A stretch of 8,028 nucleotides of DNA from Bacteroidota bacterium (GTDB lineage Bacteria > Bacteroidota > Bacteroidia > Chitinophagales > Chitinophagaceae). Shown in pieces: positions 1 through 6,448 of this stretch. Under the pieces are notes generated by a model. The model was not told where the DNA came from, did no database searches, and saw only the letters and a program-made list of their open reading frames with translations. Within the stretch, counting starts at the first letter, position 1. Each line of letters starts with the position of its first letter. Both the position numbers and the translations under genes were made by a program. Where the stretch lies: positions 1 through 8,028 of the forward strand of contig JAEWIW010000173.1 of NCBI GenBank assembly GCA_023386855.1, in the 5' to 3' direction.

Positions 1-1151
1 TTCGATCGGCAGTAATGTTTACGGTAATAGCCCTGGGATCAGCGTTAAACAAAAAGCCCAATATTATTAACAGCCTTGCAGCATCAGCTTTCCTTTTGCT
101 TTGTTATAATCCTGCCTGGCTTTGGGATATCGGGTTCCAGCTCTCTTATAGCGCAGTGCTCAGCCTGATGATCTTCGCAAAACCGGTTTATGATCTTTTT
201 TATATAAGCAATCGCCTGTTGGATCAATTATGGAAGATGAGTTCAGTAACGCTGGCAGCACAGTTATGTACCCTTCCTTTTATTTTGTTTCACTTTCACC
301 AGTTCCCTGTTTATTTTCTTCCAGCAAACATTCTATGTGTACCGCTTTCAAGTGTCATCCTGGTTGCAGAGATCTTACTATTTATTACAGACTTCCTACC
401 CTTTATTGCCAATGGAATTGGATGGCTTATTGGATGGGGGATCCATTTTATGAATGCATCAGTTGCTTATTTTTCCTCGATGCCATTCAGCAGCATCAAT
501 GGTATATTCTTCGATCCTATACAAACCCTGGTATTGTTCACCGCCATTGGCTTGCTTGCAGCATTCATTACACAAAAAAAACCCAAACTATTTCTAAGCG
601 CCTTGTTCTCGCTATTTCTTTTACCGGCCATTGGCTTGGTACATAAAGAACTTGCCCGCAGGCAGCAGAAACTGGTTATCTATCATCAAAACGGTTCAAA
701 AGCAATACAACTGGTAAATGGAAGAAAGGCCTTGCTCATTGCTGATACCAGCAGGATGGTGTCCCCAGGAACCTTACAGTCCGCGGCTTTATATTTCAAT
801 CTCCAAAATGATAACAGGGAAGCCATCCTTTACCCGGAAGGAAACCATATATTGAAATACAGGGATCGAACCATCCTGCTGATCAATAAAAAACTGTTAC
901 CACGAATAACCCATGCCGATATCATCATTATTTCATCTTCTGCCAAAGTTGATCTACGGGAGCTTAATGAAAAACTTCATCCTTCAGTGATCATTATGGA
1001 TGGAAGCAACAGGAGAAAAATCCTGGAAGGCTGGAAATCGGATTGTGAGCGGCTTTCACTGCCCTGCCATATTACGGCTGAAAGAGGAGCTTTTGTAATG
1101 AACCTTAATTCATCTAATTTTGCGGCTTCCCACAAAGACTTCGACCAATGA
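1..1151 (+). CDS. comEC: ComEC/Rec2 family DNA-uptake channel, C-terminal part (5' end outside window)
   Basis: Inner-membrane channel thought to pass single-stranded DNA into the cytoplasm during natural transformation. The frame is open to the left edge (first full codon at base 3), and the residues before the first ATG (base 15) continue the family motif 'RSAVMF', so that ATG is internal. Numbering from it: hydrophobic segments fill roughly residues 21-56 and 75-207, with the family signatures 'DIGFQLSY' (38-45), 'AAQLCTLPF' (81-89) and 'LPANILCVPL' (102-111). Residues about 216-365 resemble the metallo-beta-lactamase-like tail of ComEC in strand pattern ('ALLIADTS' 239-246, 'ERGAFVM' 356-362), but no HxHxDH motif is present, so a hydrolase role there is unlikely. 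The stop codon overlaps the purH start by 4 bases (ATGA), which suggests one transcript. The family call is strong; actual competence of the organism is not shown. Confidence 0.88.
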   Translation, partial: RSAVMFTVIALGSALNKKPNIINSLAASAFLLLCYNPAWLWDIGFQLSYSAVLSLMIFAKPVYDLFYISNRLLDQLWKMSSVTLAAQLCTLPFILFHFHQFPVYFLPANILCVPLSSVILVAEILLFITDFLPFIANGIGWLIGWGIHFMNASVAYFSSMPFSSINGIFFDPIQTLVLFTAIGLLAAFITQKKPKLFLSALFSLFLLPAIGLVHKELARRQQKLVIYHQNGSKAIQLVNGRKALLIADTSRMVSPGTLQSAALYFNLQNDNREAILYPEGNHILKYRDRTILLINKKLLPRITHADIIIISSSAKVDLRELNEKLHPSVIIMDGSNRRKILEGWKSDCERLSLPCHITAERGAFVMNLNSSNFAASHKDFDQ

Positions 1152-2659
1152 CCAAAAAAATAAGCTCAGCACTCATTTCGGTTTTTTACAAGGATGGACT
1201 TGAAACAATCGTCAGGCAGTTACATGCGCTTGATGTAAAACTTTTTTCTACCGGCGGAACCCAGAAATTCATTGAACAACTGAATATTCCCGTAACCCCC
1301 GTGGAATCGCTTACTACCTATCCATCCATTCTTGGAGGAAGGGTTAAAACACTGCACCCCGCAATTTTCGGTGGCATCCTGGGAAGAAGGGATCTCGAAA
1401 CTGACCGCCAGGAAATGCAGCAATACCAGATCCCTGAGCTTGACCTGGTGATCGTTGACCTTTATCCTTTCGAAGAAACATTGTCAAAGACCTCGGAAGA
1501 GCAGGCCATCATTGAAAAAATTGATATTGGTGGAGTCTCCCTTATCCGGGCAGCAGCCAAGAACCATAAGGATGTTGTGATCGTTGCATCACCATCACAA
1601 TATGCCGATCTTGAGCAGGTGATCGTTGAAAGCAAGGCTGAAACTGACCTGGCCACCAGGAGGAAATTCGCCGCCAAAGCTTTCGAGATCTGTGCCCAGT
1701 ATGATATCGCCATCTCGAACTACTTTAATAAGGAAACTCCCATTGAATTATTATATAAGGGAAAAGAGATCCCCCTGAGATACGGCGAAAACCCGCACCA
1801 GCAGGCAAGTTTCTTTGGCGACCTTGGTGAAAGTTTCAGCCAGCTGCATGGAAAAGAGATCTCCTATAATAACCTTGTAGATATTGATGCCGCTGTTCAG
1901 CTGATCCGTGAATTCAGTGATCTCACTTTTGCCATCATCAAGCATACCAATGTTTGCGGTATCGCTTCAAGACCAACAGTGATTGAATCCTGGAAAGATG
2001 CACTGGCGGGAGATCCGGAATCTGCTTTTGGTGGTGTACTTGTTTGTAATGGAGTGATTGACCGTACCACAGCCGAGGCCATTAGTGAAATTTTCTTCGA
2101 AGTACTCATTGCACAAGGCTTTGACGCTGATGCACTGAATGTACTGACAGCCAGGAAAAATCGTATCCTGCTTCAATGCCACCCTTATAATTTGTCGACC
2201 AAAAAAATGTACAAGAGCCTCCTCAATGGTACATTGGTCCAGGATCTTGACCAGGGATCAACATCAGAATGGAAGGAAGTTGGGGCAAGAACAAGTTCGG
2301 AAACTGAGAAAAAAGATCTTGAATTTGCCAACCTGGTATGCAAGCATTTGAAATCAAATGCCATTGCACTGGTGAAAAACAGCATGCTCGTTGGAAAAGG
2401 ATGCGGGCAAACCAGTCGCATTGATTCTCTCAGGCAGGCGGTTGAAAAAGCCAGGCAATTTAATTTTGACCTACAGGGGGCAGTAATGGCTTCCGATGCC
2501 TTCTTCCCCTTCAACGATTGTGTGCAGATGGGGCATGAAGCGGGGATCACAGCATTCATCCAGCCCGGCGGATCCATCAGGGATAAGGATTCCATTGAAT
2601 ATTGCAAACAGAATAACCTGGCCATGGTGATCACGGGAATGCGGCATTTCAAACATTAA
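1148..2659 (+). CDS. purH: Bifunctional AICAR transformylase / IMP cyclohydrolase
   Basis: Cytoplasmic enzyme for the last two steps of de novo purine synthesis: formylation of AICAR with 10-formyl-tetrahydrofolate, then ring closure to IMP. At 503 residues it is close to the usual family length of 500-530 and looks intact. The N-terminal MGS-like cyclohydrolase domain (about 1-190) carries 'STGGT' (34-38), 'GGRVKTLHP' (63-71) and 'DIGGVSLIRAAAKN' (126-139). The transformylase domain (about 200-503) carries 'RYGENPHQQASFF' (211-223), the catalytic Lys-His pair K265-H266 in 'IIKHTNVCG', 'DPESAFGGV' (289-297), 'KSNAIALVK' (402-410), 'GCGQTSRID' (418-426) and 'SDAFFPF' (449-455). The ATG sits inside the comEC stop (4-base overlap), consistent with coupled translation; no Shine-Dalgarno is seen. 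A structured 101-bp gap follows. Confidence 0.97.
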   Translation: MTKKISSALISVFYKDGLETIVRQLHALDVKLFSTGGTQKFIEQLNIPVTPVESLTTYPSILGGRVKTLHPAIFGGILGRRDLETDRQEMQQYQIPELDLVIVDLYPFEETLSKTSEEQAIIEKIDIGGVSLIRAAAKNHKDVVIVASPSQYADLEQVIVESKAETDLATRRKFAAKAFEICAQYDIAISNYFNKETPIELLYKGKEIPLRYGENPHQQASFFGDLGESFSQLHGKEISYNNLVDIDAAVQLIREFSDLTFAIIKHTNVCGIASRPTVIESWKDALAGDPESAFGGVLVCNGVIDRTTAEAISEIFFEVLIAQGFDADALNVLTARKNRILLQCHPYNLSTKKMYKSLLNGTLVQDLDQGSTSEWKEVGARTSSETEKKDLEFANLVCKHLKSNAIALVKNSMLVGKGCGQTSRIDSLRQAVEKARQFNFDLQGAVMASDAFFPFNDCVQMGHEAGITAFIQPGGSIRDKDSIEYCKQNNLAMVITGMRHFKH

Positions 2660-2672
2660 GTAGCGGTTTTGC

Positions 2673-2717
2673 AAAAAACATTGGTGCTTTTTAAATATCC
2701 CTCCCGGCAATGTTTTT
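2673..2717 (+). repeat. Perfect 10-bp inverted repeat after purH (long-range arm pairing)
   Basis: AAAAACATTG at 2674-2683 is the exact reverse complement of CAATGTTTTT at 2708-2717, with a 24-nt loop. The stem is A/T-rich and ends in a run of five T, so it could act as a weak terminator for comEC-purH. The right arm is shared with the tighter hairpin at 2704-2727, so both cannot form at once. The inverted repeat itself is directly visible; function is inference. Confidence 0.45.
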
Positions 2718-2727
2718 ACATCGCCGG
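2704..2727 (+). promoter_or_regulatory. Hairpin with four-base loop between purH and the EamA transporter gene
   Basis: CCGGC (2704-2708) pairs with GCCGG (2723-2727) and ATGT (2710-2713) pairs with ACAT (2718-2721), leaving one A/C mismatch and a TTTT loop. This makes a 9-bp stem 33 bp before the transporter start. No T-run follows on either strand, so it is not a classical terminator. It could be a leader structure, an RNA-processing or 3'-end stabilising element, or a protein site. The structure is visible in the sequence; the role is unknown. Confidence 0.45.
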
Positions 2728-2760
2728 CCATAATGATTCATTAAATACGCTTAGCACGAA

Positions 2761-3684
2761 ATGAAAACGGGTACCAGGACCAGGGCATACATTGCACTGA
2801 TAATGGTTTGTTTTTTCTGGGGCACCACGTGGATCGCTTCAAAGGAAGGAGTCAGGCATATGCCTGCTCTCCAACTTGCAGGCATCAGGCAGTTTCTTGG
2901 AGGACTACTTTATATCGGTTTCTTTGCTTCAAAAGGAAAATTCCTTCCCCGGAGGCAGGAATGGGGATCCATCCTTGTACTGGGACTTCTCAATTTTTTT
3001 CTCAGTAATGGCTTATCTACCTGGGGAGTGAAATATATTACGGCTGGCCTTGGAGCTATCATTGGCGCGGCTTTTCCACTCTGGCTTGTTATCATTGAAC
3101 TATTCGGAAAAAAGAAAAAGATACCAACGAAGGCGCTGGTGGGTTTTGTGCTTGGATTTGCAGGCATCTGCGTGATCTTTTATGAACACCTGCACGATTT
3201 CCTTCGGAAAGAATTCATCTTTGGGATCATCCTTTCACTTGCTGCTACATGGTCATGGGCTTTTGGTACCATCTATACCAAGGAGCAGGCACGTGCTTTC
3301 AATCCTTATTATAGTCTTGGCTGGCAAATGTTCATTTCAGGAATAGGCCTGCTGTTCATCACAAATGTAAGTGGAACCGCTATACCATTGGTTTCTATTC
3401 CCTGGCAATCCATTGTTGCGATAAGTTACCTGGTTTTGTTTGGATCAGTGCTTTCCTTTATTGCCTATCTCTATGCCTTACAAAATCTTTCAACCGAACA
3501 GACTTCCATCTATGCCTATATTAACCCTGTGGTAGCGGTATTGCTGGGTTCTGCATTATTTGGCGAGCACCTTACCATCTTTATTGCAGCAGGGGGATTG
3601 ATCACACTGTATGGTGTTTACCTTATTAATAAGGCCATGAAAAAAGCGGGAAGGAAGGAACTGGAAAAAGCATTTGGTGAATAA
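2761..3684 (+). CDS. EamA (DMT superfamily) membrane transporter
   Basis: Ten-helix inner-membrane transporter of the drug/metabolite transporter superfamily; members export or import amino acids, metabolites or drugs, and the substrate cannot be read from sequence. Two EamA repeats are visible, about 11-141 and 152-289. Helices lie near 10-26, 38-56, 69-85, 93-114, 124-141, 152-170, 184-200, 216-238, 248-267 and 270-290. Typical features are 'CFFWGTTWIASK' (17-28) in helix 1 and 'YAYINPVVAVLLG' (251-263) in helix 9, followed by 'FGEH' (267-270). The 307-residue length is normal, with a basic C-terminal tail (294-303) consistent with the cytoplasmic side. It lies 101 bp after purH in the same direction and may be co-transcribed or have its own promoter; I see no good TAnnTTTG box in the gap. 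It converges with the lutB-like gene. Confidence 0.92.
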   Translation: MKTGTRTRAYIALIMVCFFWGTTWIASKEGVRHMPALQLAGIRQFLGGLLYIGFFASKGKFLPRRQEWGSILVLGLLNFFLSNGLSTWGVKYITAGLGAIIGAAFPLWLVIIELFGKKKKIPTKALVGFVLGFAGICVIFYEHLHDFLRKEFIFGIILSLAATWSWAFGTIYTKEQARAFNPYYSLGWQMFISGIGLLFITNVSGTAIPLVSIPWQSIVAISYLVLFGSVLSFIAYLYALQNLSTEQTSIYAYINPVVAVLLGSALFGEHLTIFIAAGGLITLYGVYLINKAMKKAGRKELEKAFGE

Positions 3685-3755
3685 TATAAACGCAGGTTCA
3701 TCCTAAAAGGAAATATTTCAGCATGGTTGCTTCACCTCGATTACTAAAACTTCGA

Positions 3756-5129
3756 TCACTTATTTTTTTCCCGCCACATTTCATTAAAAGTTTTTTGGGA
3801 GAAGTCGAGCGTTGACCTGTGGGCTGTCCAGGCAGTAAATAGTTTATTGATCACTGCATTCTTCATGTTGCCATTACCCATGTTCATCATCTTACGACTC
3901 TTGCAGGCAATCTTCCATGCTTTCCATGCCATCTTTTCTGCAAGTCCTGCATATCCTTGCTGAACCGCTTCCTGCCTGTTCTCCAGCAACAGTTCATGAA
4001 GATTGATCTTCACTGAACACACTTCAGTACAGTTACCGCATAAGGATGAAGCATAGCTGAGATGTTTCCATTCACCCATATCCCTGAGGTGGGGAGTGAT
4101 CACAGAACCAATCGGTCCGCTGTATGTTGTTTCATAAGCGTGGCCCCCGATATTTTTATATACAGGGCATGCATTAAGACAGGCACCACATCTGATGCAG
4201 TAAAGCGATTCCCGTGCTTTTTCATTCTGAAGAATGTTAGTACGCCCATTATCAAGAAGGATCACATACATCTCATCCGGTCCGTCGGGTTCATTGGGCT
4301 GTCGTGGGCCCGATATGATACTGTTATAGGATGTGATCCTCTGGCCTGTTCCATAAGTTGCAAGCAAGGGCCAGAATATGGTGAGGTCATTGATGGAAGG
4401 AATTACCTTTTCAATACCAGCTATCACGATATGCACTTTTGGAAAAGATGCACTCAGTCTGGCATTTCCTTCATTTTCAGTAACTGCGATGCCGCCAATA
4501 TCAGATATAATGAAGTTGGCCCCGGTGATACCTACTTCAGCCTGTACATATTTTTCTCTTAATACTTCACGTGCAACGCCAGTAAGTTGTTCGGGAGTAA
4601 GCGATGGGCTGGTATTGAGTTTGCGGGCAAAAAGCTTTGCAACATCTTCCTTGCTTTTATGCATGGCGGGAGTTACAATATGGTAAGGCGGTTCATCGTC
4701 GAGTTGCTGTATATATTCACCCAGGTCGGTCTCAACACTTTCAATACCCTGCTTTTCAAGGTATTTATTCAGGTGGATCTCTTCTGTGACCATGCTCTTG
4801 CTTTTCACAACGGTCTTACAGTTTTTCTCCCTGCAGATCTTTCCAATTTCTTCCAGTGCCTGGTTTGCATCTTCAGCCCAGATCACTTTCCCACCACGTG
4901 AACTAAGTTTCTTTTCGAAATCCTCGAGCTGCTGGTCGAGCGATTCCAGCGCCCTCCATTTAGCATTCTTTGCTCTTTCCCTTGCCAGTTCAATATCCAG
5001 GAATTGCTGCTTGCCCACAGGCACAACAGAATTATATTTATTGATATTGAAATTGACCTTGCGGCGATGTTCAAGATCCGCAGCTTTGATGGTACTTTTT
5101 GCAATAAAGGATTTCGAAGATTCAGACAT
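3756..5129 (-). CDS. LutB/LldF/YkgF-type iron-sulfur protein
   Basis: Relative of LutB, the iron-sulfur subunit of the LutABC complex that oxidises L-lactate to pyruvate in the cytoplasm of other bacteria. At 457 residues it is close to LutB. The LUD domain covers about 60-300, with 'KSMVTEEIHLNKYLE' (111-125), 'TDLGEYIQQL' (134-143) and 'NEGNARLS' (219-226). A ferredoxin-like part follows: C311, C314, C317, C321 in CxxCxxCxxxCP spacing, then C364, C367, C371 in CxxCxxxC spacing. The last Cys is followed by Ser ('CSVKIN') where I would expect Pro. Seven cysteines are compatible with two clusters of the SdhB/GlpC type; cluster type is inference. The ATG shares one base with the stop of the upstream DUF3109 gene, indicating coupling. 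No LutA or LutC is next to it here, so lactate use is only a possible role and I give no symbol. Confidence 0.9.
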   Translation of the reverse strand: MSESSKSFIAKSTIKAADLEHRRKVNFNINKYNSVVPVGKQQFLDIELARERAKNAKWRALESLDQQLEDFEKKLSSRGGKVIWAEDANQALEEIGKICREKNCKTVVKSKSMVTEEIHLNKYLEKQGIESVETDLGEYIQQLDDEPPYHIVTPAMHKSKEDVAKLFARKLNTSPSLTPEQLTGVAREVLREKYVQAEVGITGANFIISDIGGIAVTENEGNARLSASFPKVHIVIAGIEKVIPSINDLTIFWPLLATYGTGQRITSYNSIISGPRQPNEPDGPDEMYVILLDNGRTNILQNEKARESLYCIRCGACLNACPVYKNIGGHAYETTYSGPIGSVITPHLRDMGEWKHLSYASSLCGNCTEVCSVKINLHELLLENRQEAVQQGYAGLAEKMAWKAWKIACKSRKMMNMGNGNMKNAVINKLFTAWTAHRSTLDFSQKTFNEMWREKNK

Positions 5130-5713
5130 TATAATTGATTTCGCATTTTAGTTGCAACTGCATCCAGCGCTTCATAAAATTCTTCACCATATTTCCTTAT
5201 GATGGGTTCTTTCAAAAACTGGTAAACAGGAACTTTCAGTTTTTTTCCAAGCACGCAGGCAGGATTACATAATATATCGCGCGGCTCATAATTCATCCGG
5301 TCATAATCGCCATCCTGCCCCTGTTTAACCGTGATGGGATAAAGATGGCAGCTGATCGGCTTTTTAAAATCGATCTTACCATCCCTGTAAGCCTGTTCAA
5401 TTCCACATTTGATAATATTATTCTCATCCCTGTATCCATATACGCACATCTTGCCTTCAATGGTTGGAGTAACCCATCCAAATTCACGGTCATACAGGTA
5501 CCTTCCTCTTTTTTCAATGGTCCTGATCCCTTCCTTTGTGAGGTAGGGTTTTACCGTTTCGTATACCTGGTTGAGAATATCAAGCTCTTCAGTGGTCAGC
5601 GGTGCACCTGCATCGCCGTCTTCACAGCATCCTCCCTTACATTTTGCAAGGTCGCACACAAACCTGGCTTCGGCCACCAGGTCACTGACCAGTACATTAT
5701 CTATCGCAATCAC
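5129..5713 (-). CDS. DUF3109 family cysteine-rich protein, GTG start
   Basis: A 194-residue soluble protein of the DUF3109 family, related to the YkgJ/Fe-S-type cysteine-cluster proteins; its biochemical function is not established. Nine cysteines are visible: C20, C25, C29 and C30 ('FVCDLAKCKGGCCEDGDAG'), C90, C103, C122 ('KPISCHLYPI'), C149 and C153, a pattern suited to metal or Fe-S binding. No signal peptide or membrane segment. The start codon is GTG: upstream in frame there is no ATG before a stop, and residues 4-20 already match the usual N-terminus ('IDNVLVSDLVAEARFVC'). A TAnnTTTG box lies about 18 bp upstream, giving a very short leader. The gene is followed without a gap by the lutB-like gene (TAATG), so the two probably act or are made together. 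Confidence 0.85.
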   Translation of the reverse strand: MIAIDNVLVSDLVAEARFVCDLAKCKGGCCEDGDAGAPLTTEELDILNQVYETVKPYLTKEGIRTIEKRGRYLYDREFGWVTPTIEGKMCVYGYRDENNIIKCGIEQAYRDGKIDFKKPISCHLYPITVKQGQDGDYDRMNYEPRDILCNPACVLGKKLKVPVYQFLKEPIIRKYGEEFYEALDAVATKMRNQL

Positions 5714-5730
5714 AAATTCAGATTTAGCTG

Positions 5731-5738
5731 CAAAAATA
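5731..5738 (-). promoter_or_regulatory. Bacteroidota-type -7 box for the DUF3109-lutB-like operon
   Basis: Read on the minus strand the bases are TATTTTTG, an exact match to the phylum consensus TAnnTTTG, 17 bases before the GTG start. No convincing -33 TTG/TTTG element is found about 19-21 bases further upstream, so this is a candidate only. Transcription would begin roughly 10 bases before the start codon. Confidence 0.5.
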
Positions 5739-5750
5739 CGGTATAATTAC

Positions 5751-5764
5751 TGCCCTGCCGGGCA
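5751..5764 (-). promoter_or_regulatory. GC-rich hairpin between gldD and the DUF3109 gene
   Basis: TGCCC (5751-5755) and GGGCA (5760-5764) form a perfect 5-bp inverted repeat with a 4-base loop. It lies 53 bp after the gldD stop and 12 bp upstream of the TATTTTTG box. It could be a weak terminator for the ssb-gldE-gldD transcript (no proper T-run follows) or an operator over the -35-equivalent region of the next promoter. Confidence 0.35.
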
Positions 5765-5817
5765 TTGTGCAAGCTTTAATATTCGCGGGTATTTATTGAA
5801 TAATGACCGGTAAGGAG

Positions 5818-6447
5818 TTATTTCCAGCGGAAAGTATTGATGAGGTGCTTCATATCCTGTTCAAGGAAATTGTTCACAACGCCCAGTGAATCGGCATTTG
5901 GTGAAGCATCAAAGTATAAGGCGCCCCTGATAAAATGCCGTACAGTATCGGTAAGGAAGAACTGGCGCGCTGTTGCAGCATTTCCCCCTACCTTAAAAAA
6001 GATACCGGTGATCCCATTAGGCGTATGCATCAGCGAGTCTTCGATCCCCGTTGCCTTTGCCGTATGCTTATAGGTAAGCTTGAATGCATCAGATACCAGG
6101 GTATCGAAATTATTCTTCACTGCATCTTTATAACTTATATAGATCCTTCCATTCAGGGAAGGGAAATCAATATTAATCCAGTAAGGGTTTTCGGGTTTAT
6201 CTTCAAAGAAGGTAGTATCCTTTACAATATTGGCGTAAACAGGATATTCAAATGAGTAAGGAAAGTCCTTATTATCAAAACTCCTGTATTCATGTTTGGG
6301 AAGATCTATTTTAAAATATCCTCTTTGGCGGATGGTATAATCACTGTTGCATGCTGAAAAAATCATTGCTATTGCAAACAAAGCGTATATCCCGGTAAAG
6401 AAAGATGAGTTCATAAAGCGGCCAGGGCGGTAATTTCTTTCAGGCAT
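5818..6447 (-). CDS. gldD: Gliding motility-associated lipoprotein GldD
   Basis: Predicted lipoprotein of the GldD family, needed for gliding and for the linked type IX secretion phenotype in flavobacteria, though homologues also occur in non-gliding Bacteroidota. The 209-residue product begins with a basic n-region (R4, R7, R10) and a hydrophobic stretch (about 15-30) ending in 'FSAC', with lipidated Cys at C33. The family signature follows directly: 'RGYFKIDLPKHEY' (42-54). The rest is a globular extracytoplasmic domain without membrane segments. The ATG lies 1 nt after the gldE stop (TGAcATG), which supports this start and co-translation. M12 is an alternative start, but would lose the positive n-region. 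Its exact molecular role is unknown. Confidence 0.93.
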   Translation of the reverse strand: MPERNYRPGRFMNSSFFTGIYALFAIAMIFSACNSDYTIRQRGYFKIDLPKHEYRSFDNKDFPYSFEYPVYANIVKDTTFFEDKPENPYWINIDFPSLNGRIYISYKDAVKNNFDTLVSDAFKLTYKHTAKATGIEDSLMHTPNGITGIFFKVGGNAATARQFFLTDTVRHFIRGALYFDASPNADSLGVVNNFLEQDMKHLINTFRWK

Positions 6448-6448
6448 G

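Noticed and set aside
230..646. 138-codon open frame within comEC, plus strand
   Set aside because: It lies in another frame of a clear ComEC membrane region and its product is a compositional shadow without domain signals.
2185..2731. Open frames antisense to the end of purH (155 and 86 codons)
   Set aside because: PurH motifs run through the whole region on the plus strand; the antisense products show no recognisable motif.
3685..3755. Bidirectional terminator in the convergent gap, including the 10-bp palindrome GAAATATTTC at 3710-3719
   Set aside because: The palindrome has no loop and no T-run next to it, and the T-run at 3762-3769 lies inside the lutB-like coding end without a stable stem before it. 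I see nothing firm in this gap.
4062..5151. Several plus-strand open frames of 102-166 codons opposite the lutB-like gene
   Set aside because: The minus-strand frame has LUD and ferredoxin motifs throughout; the plus-strand frames are antisense shadows and overlap each other.
3756..5713. A complete lactate-utilisation (lutABC) operon
   Set aside because: Only a LutB-type protein is present; LutA and LutC are not in the window, so the pathway is not claimed.
6412..6414. M12 of GldD as the true start
   Set aside because: It would remove the arginines of the signal peptide n-region and break the 1-nt spacing to gldE.
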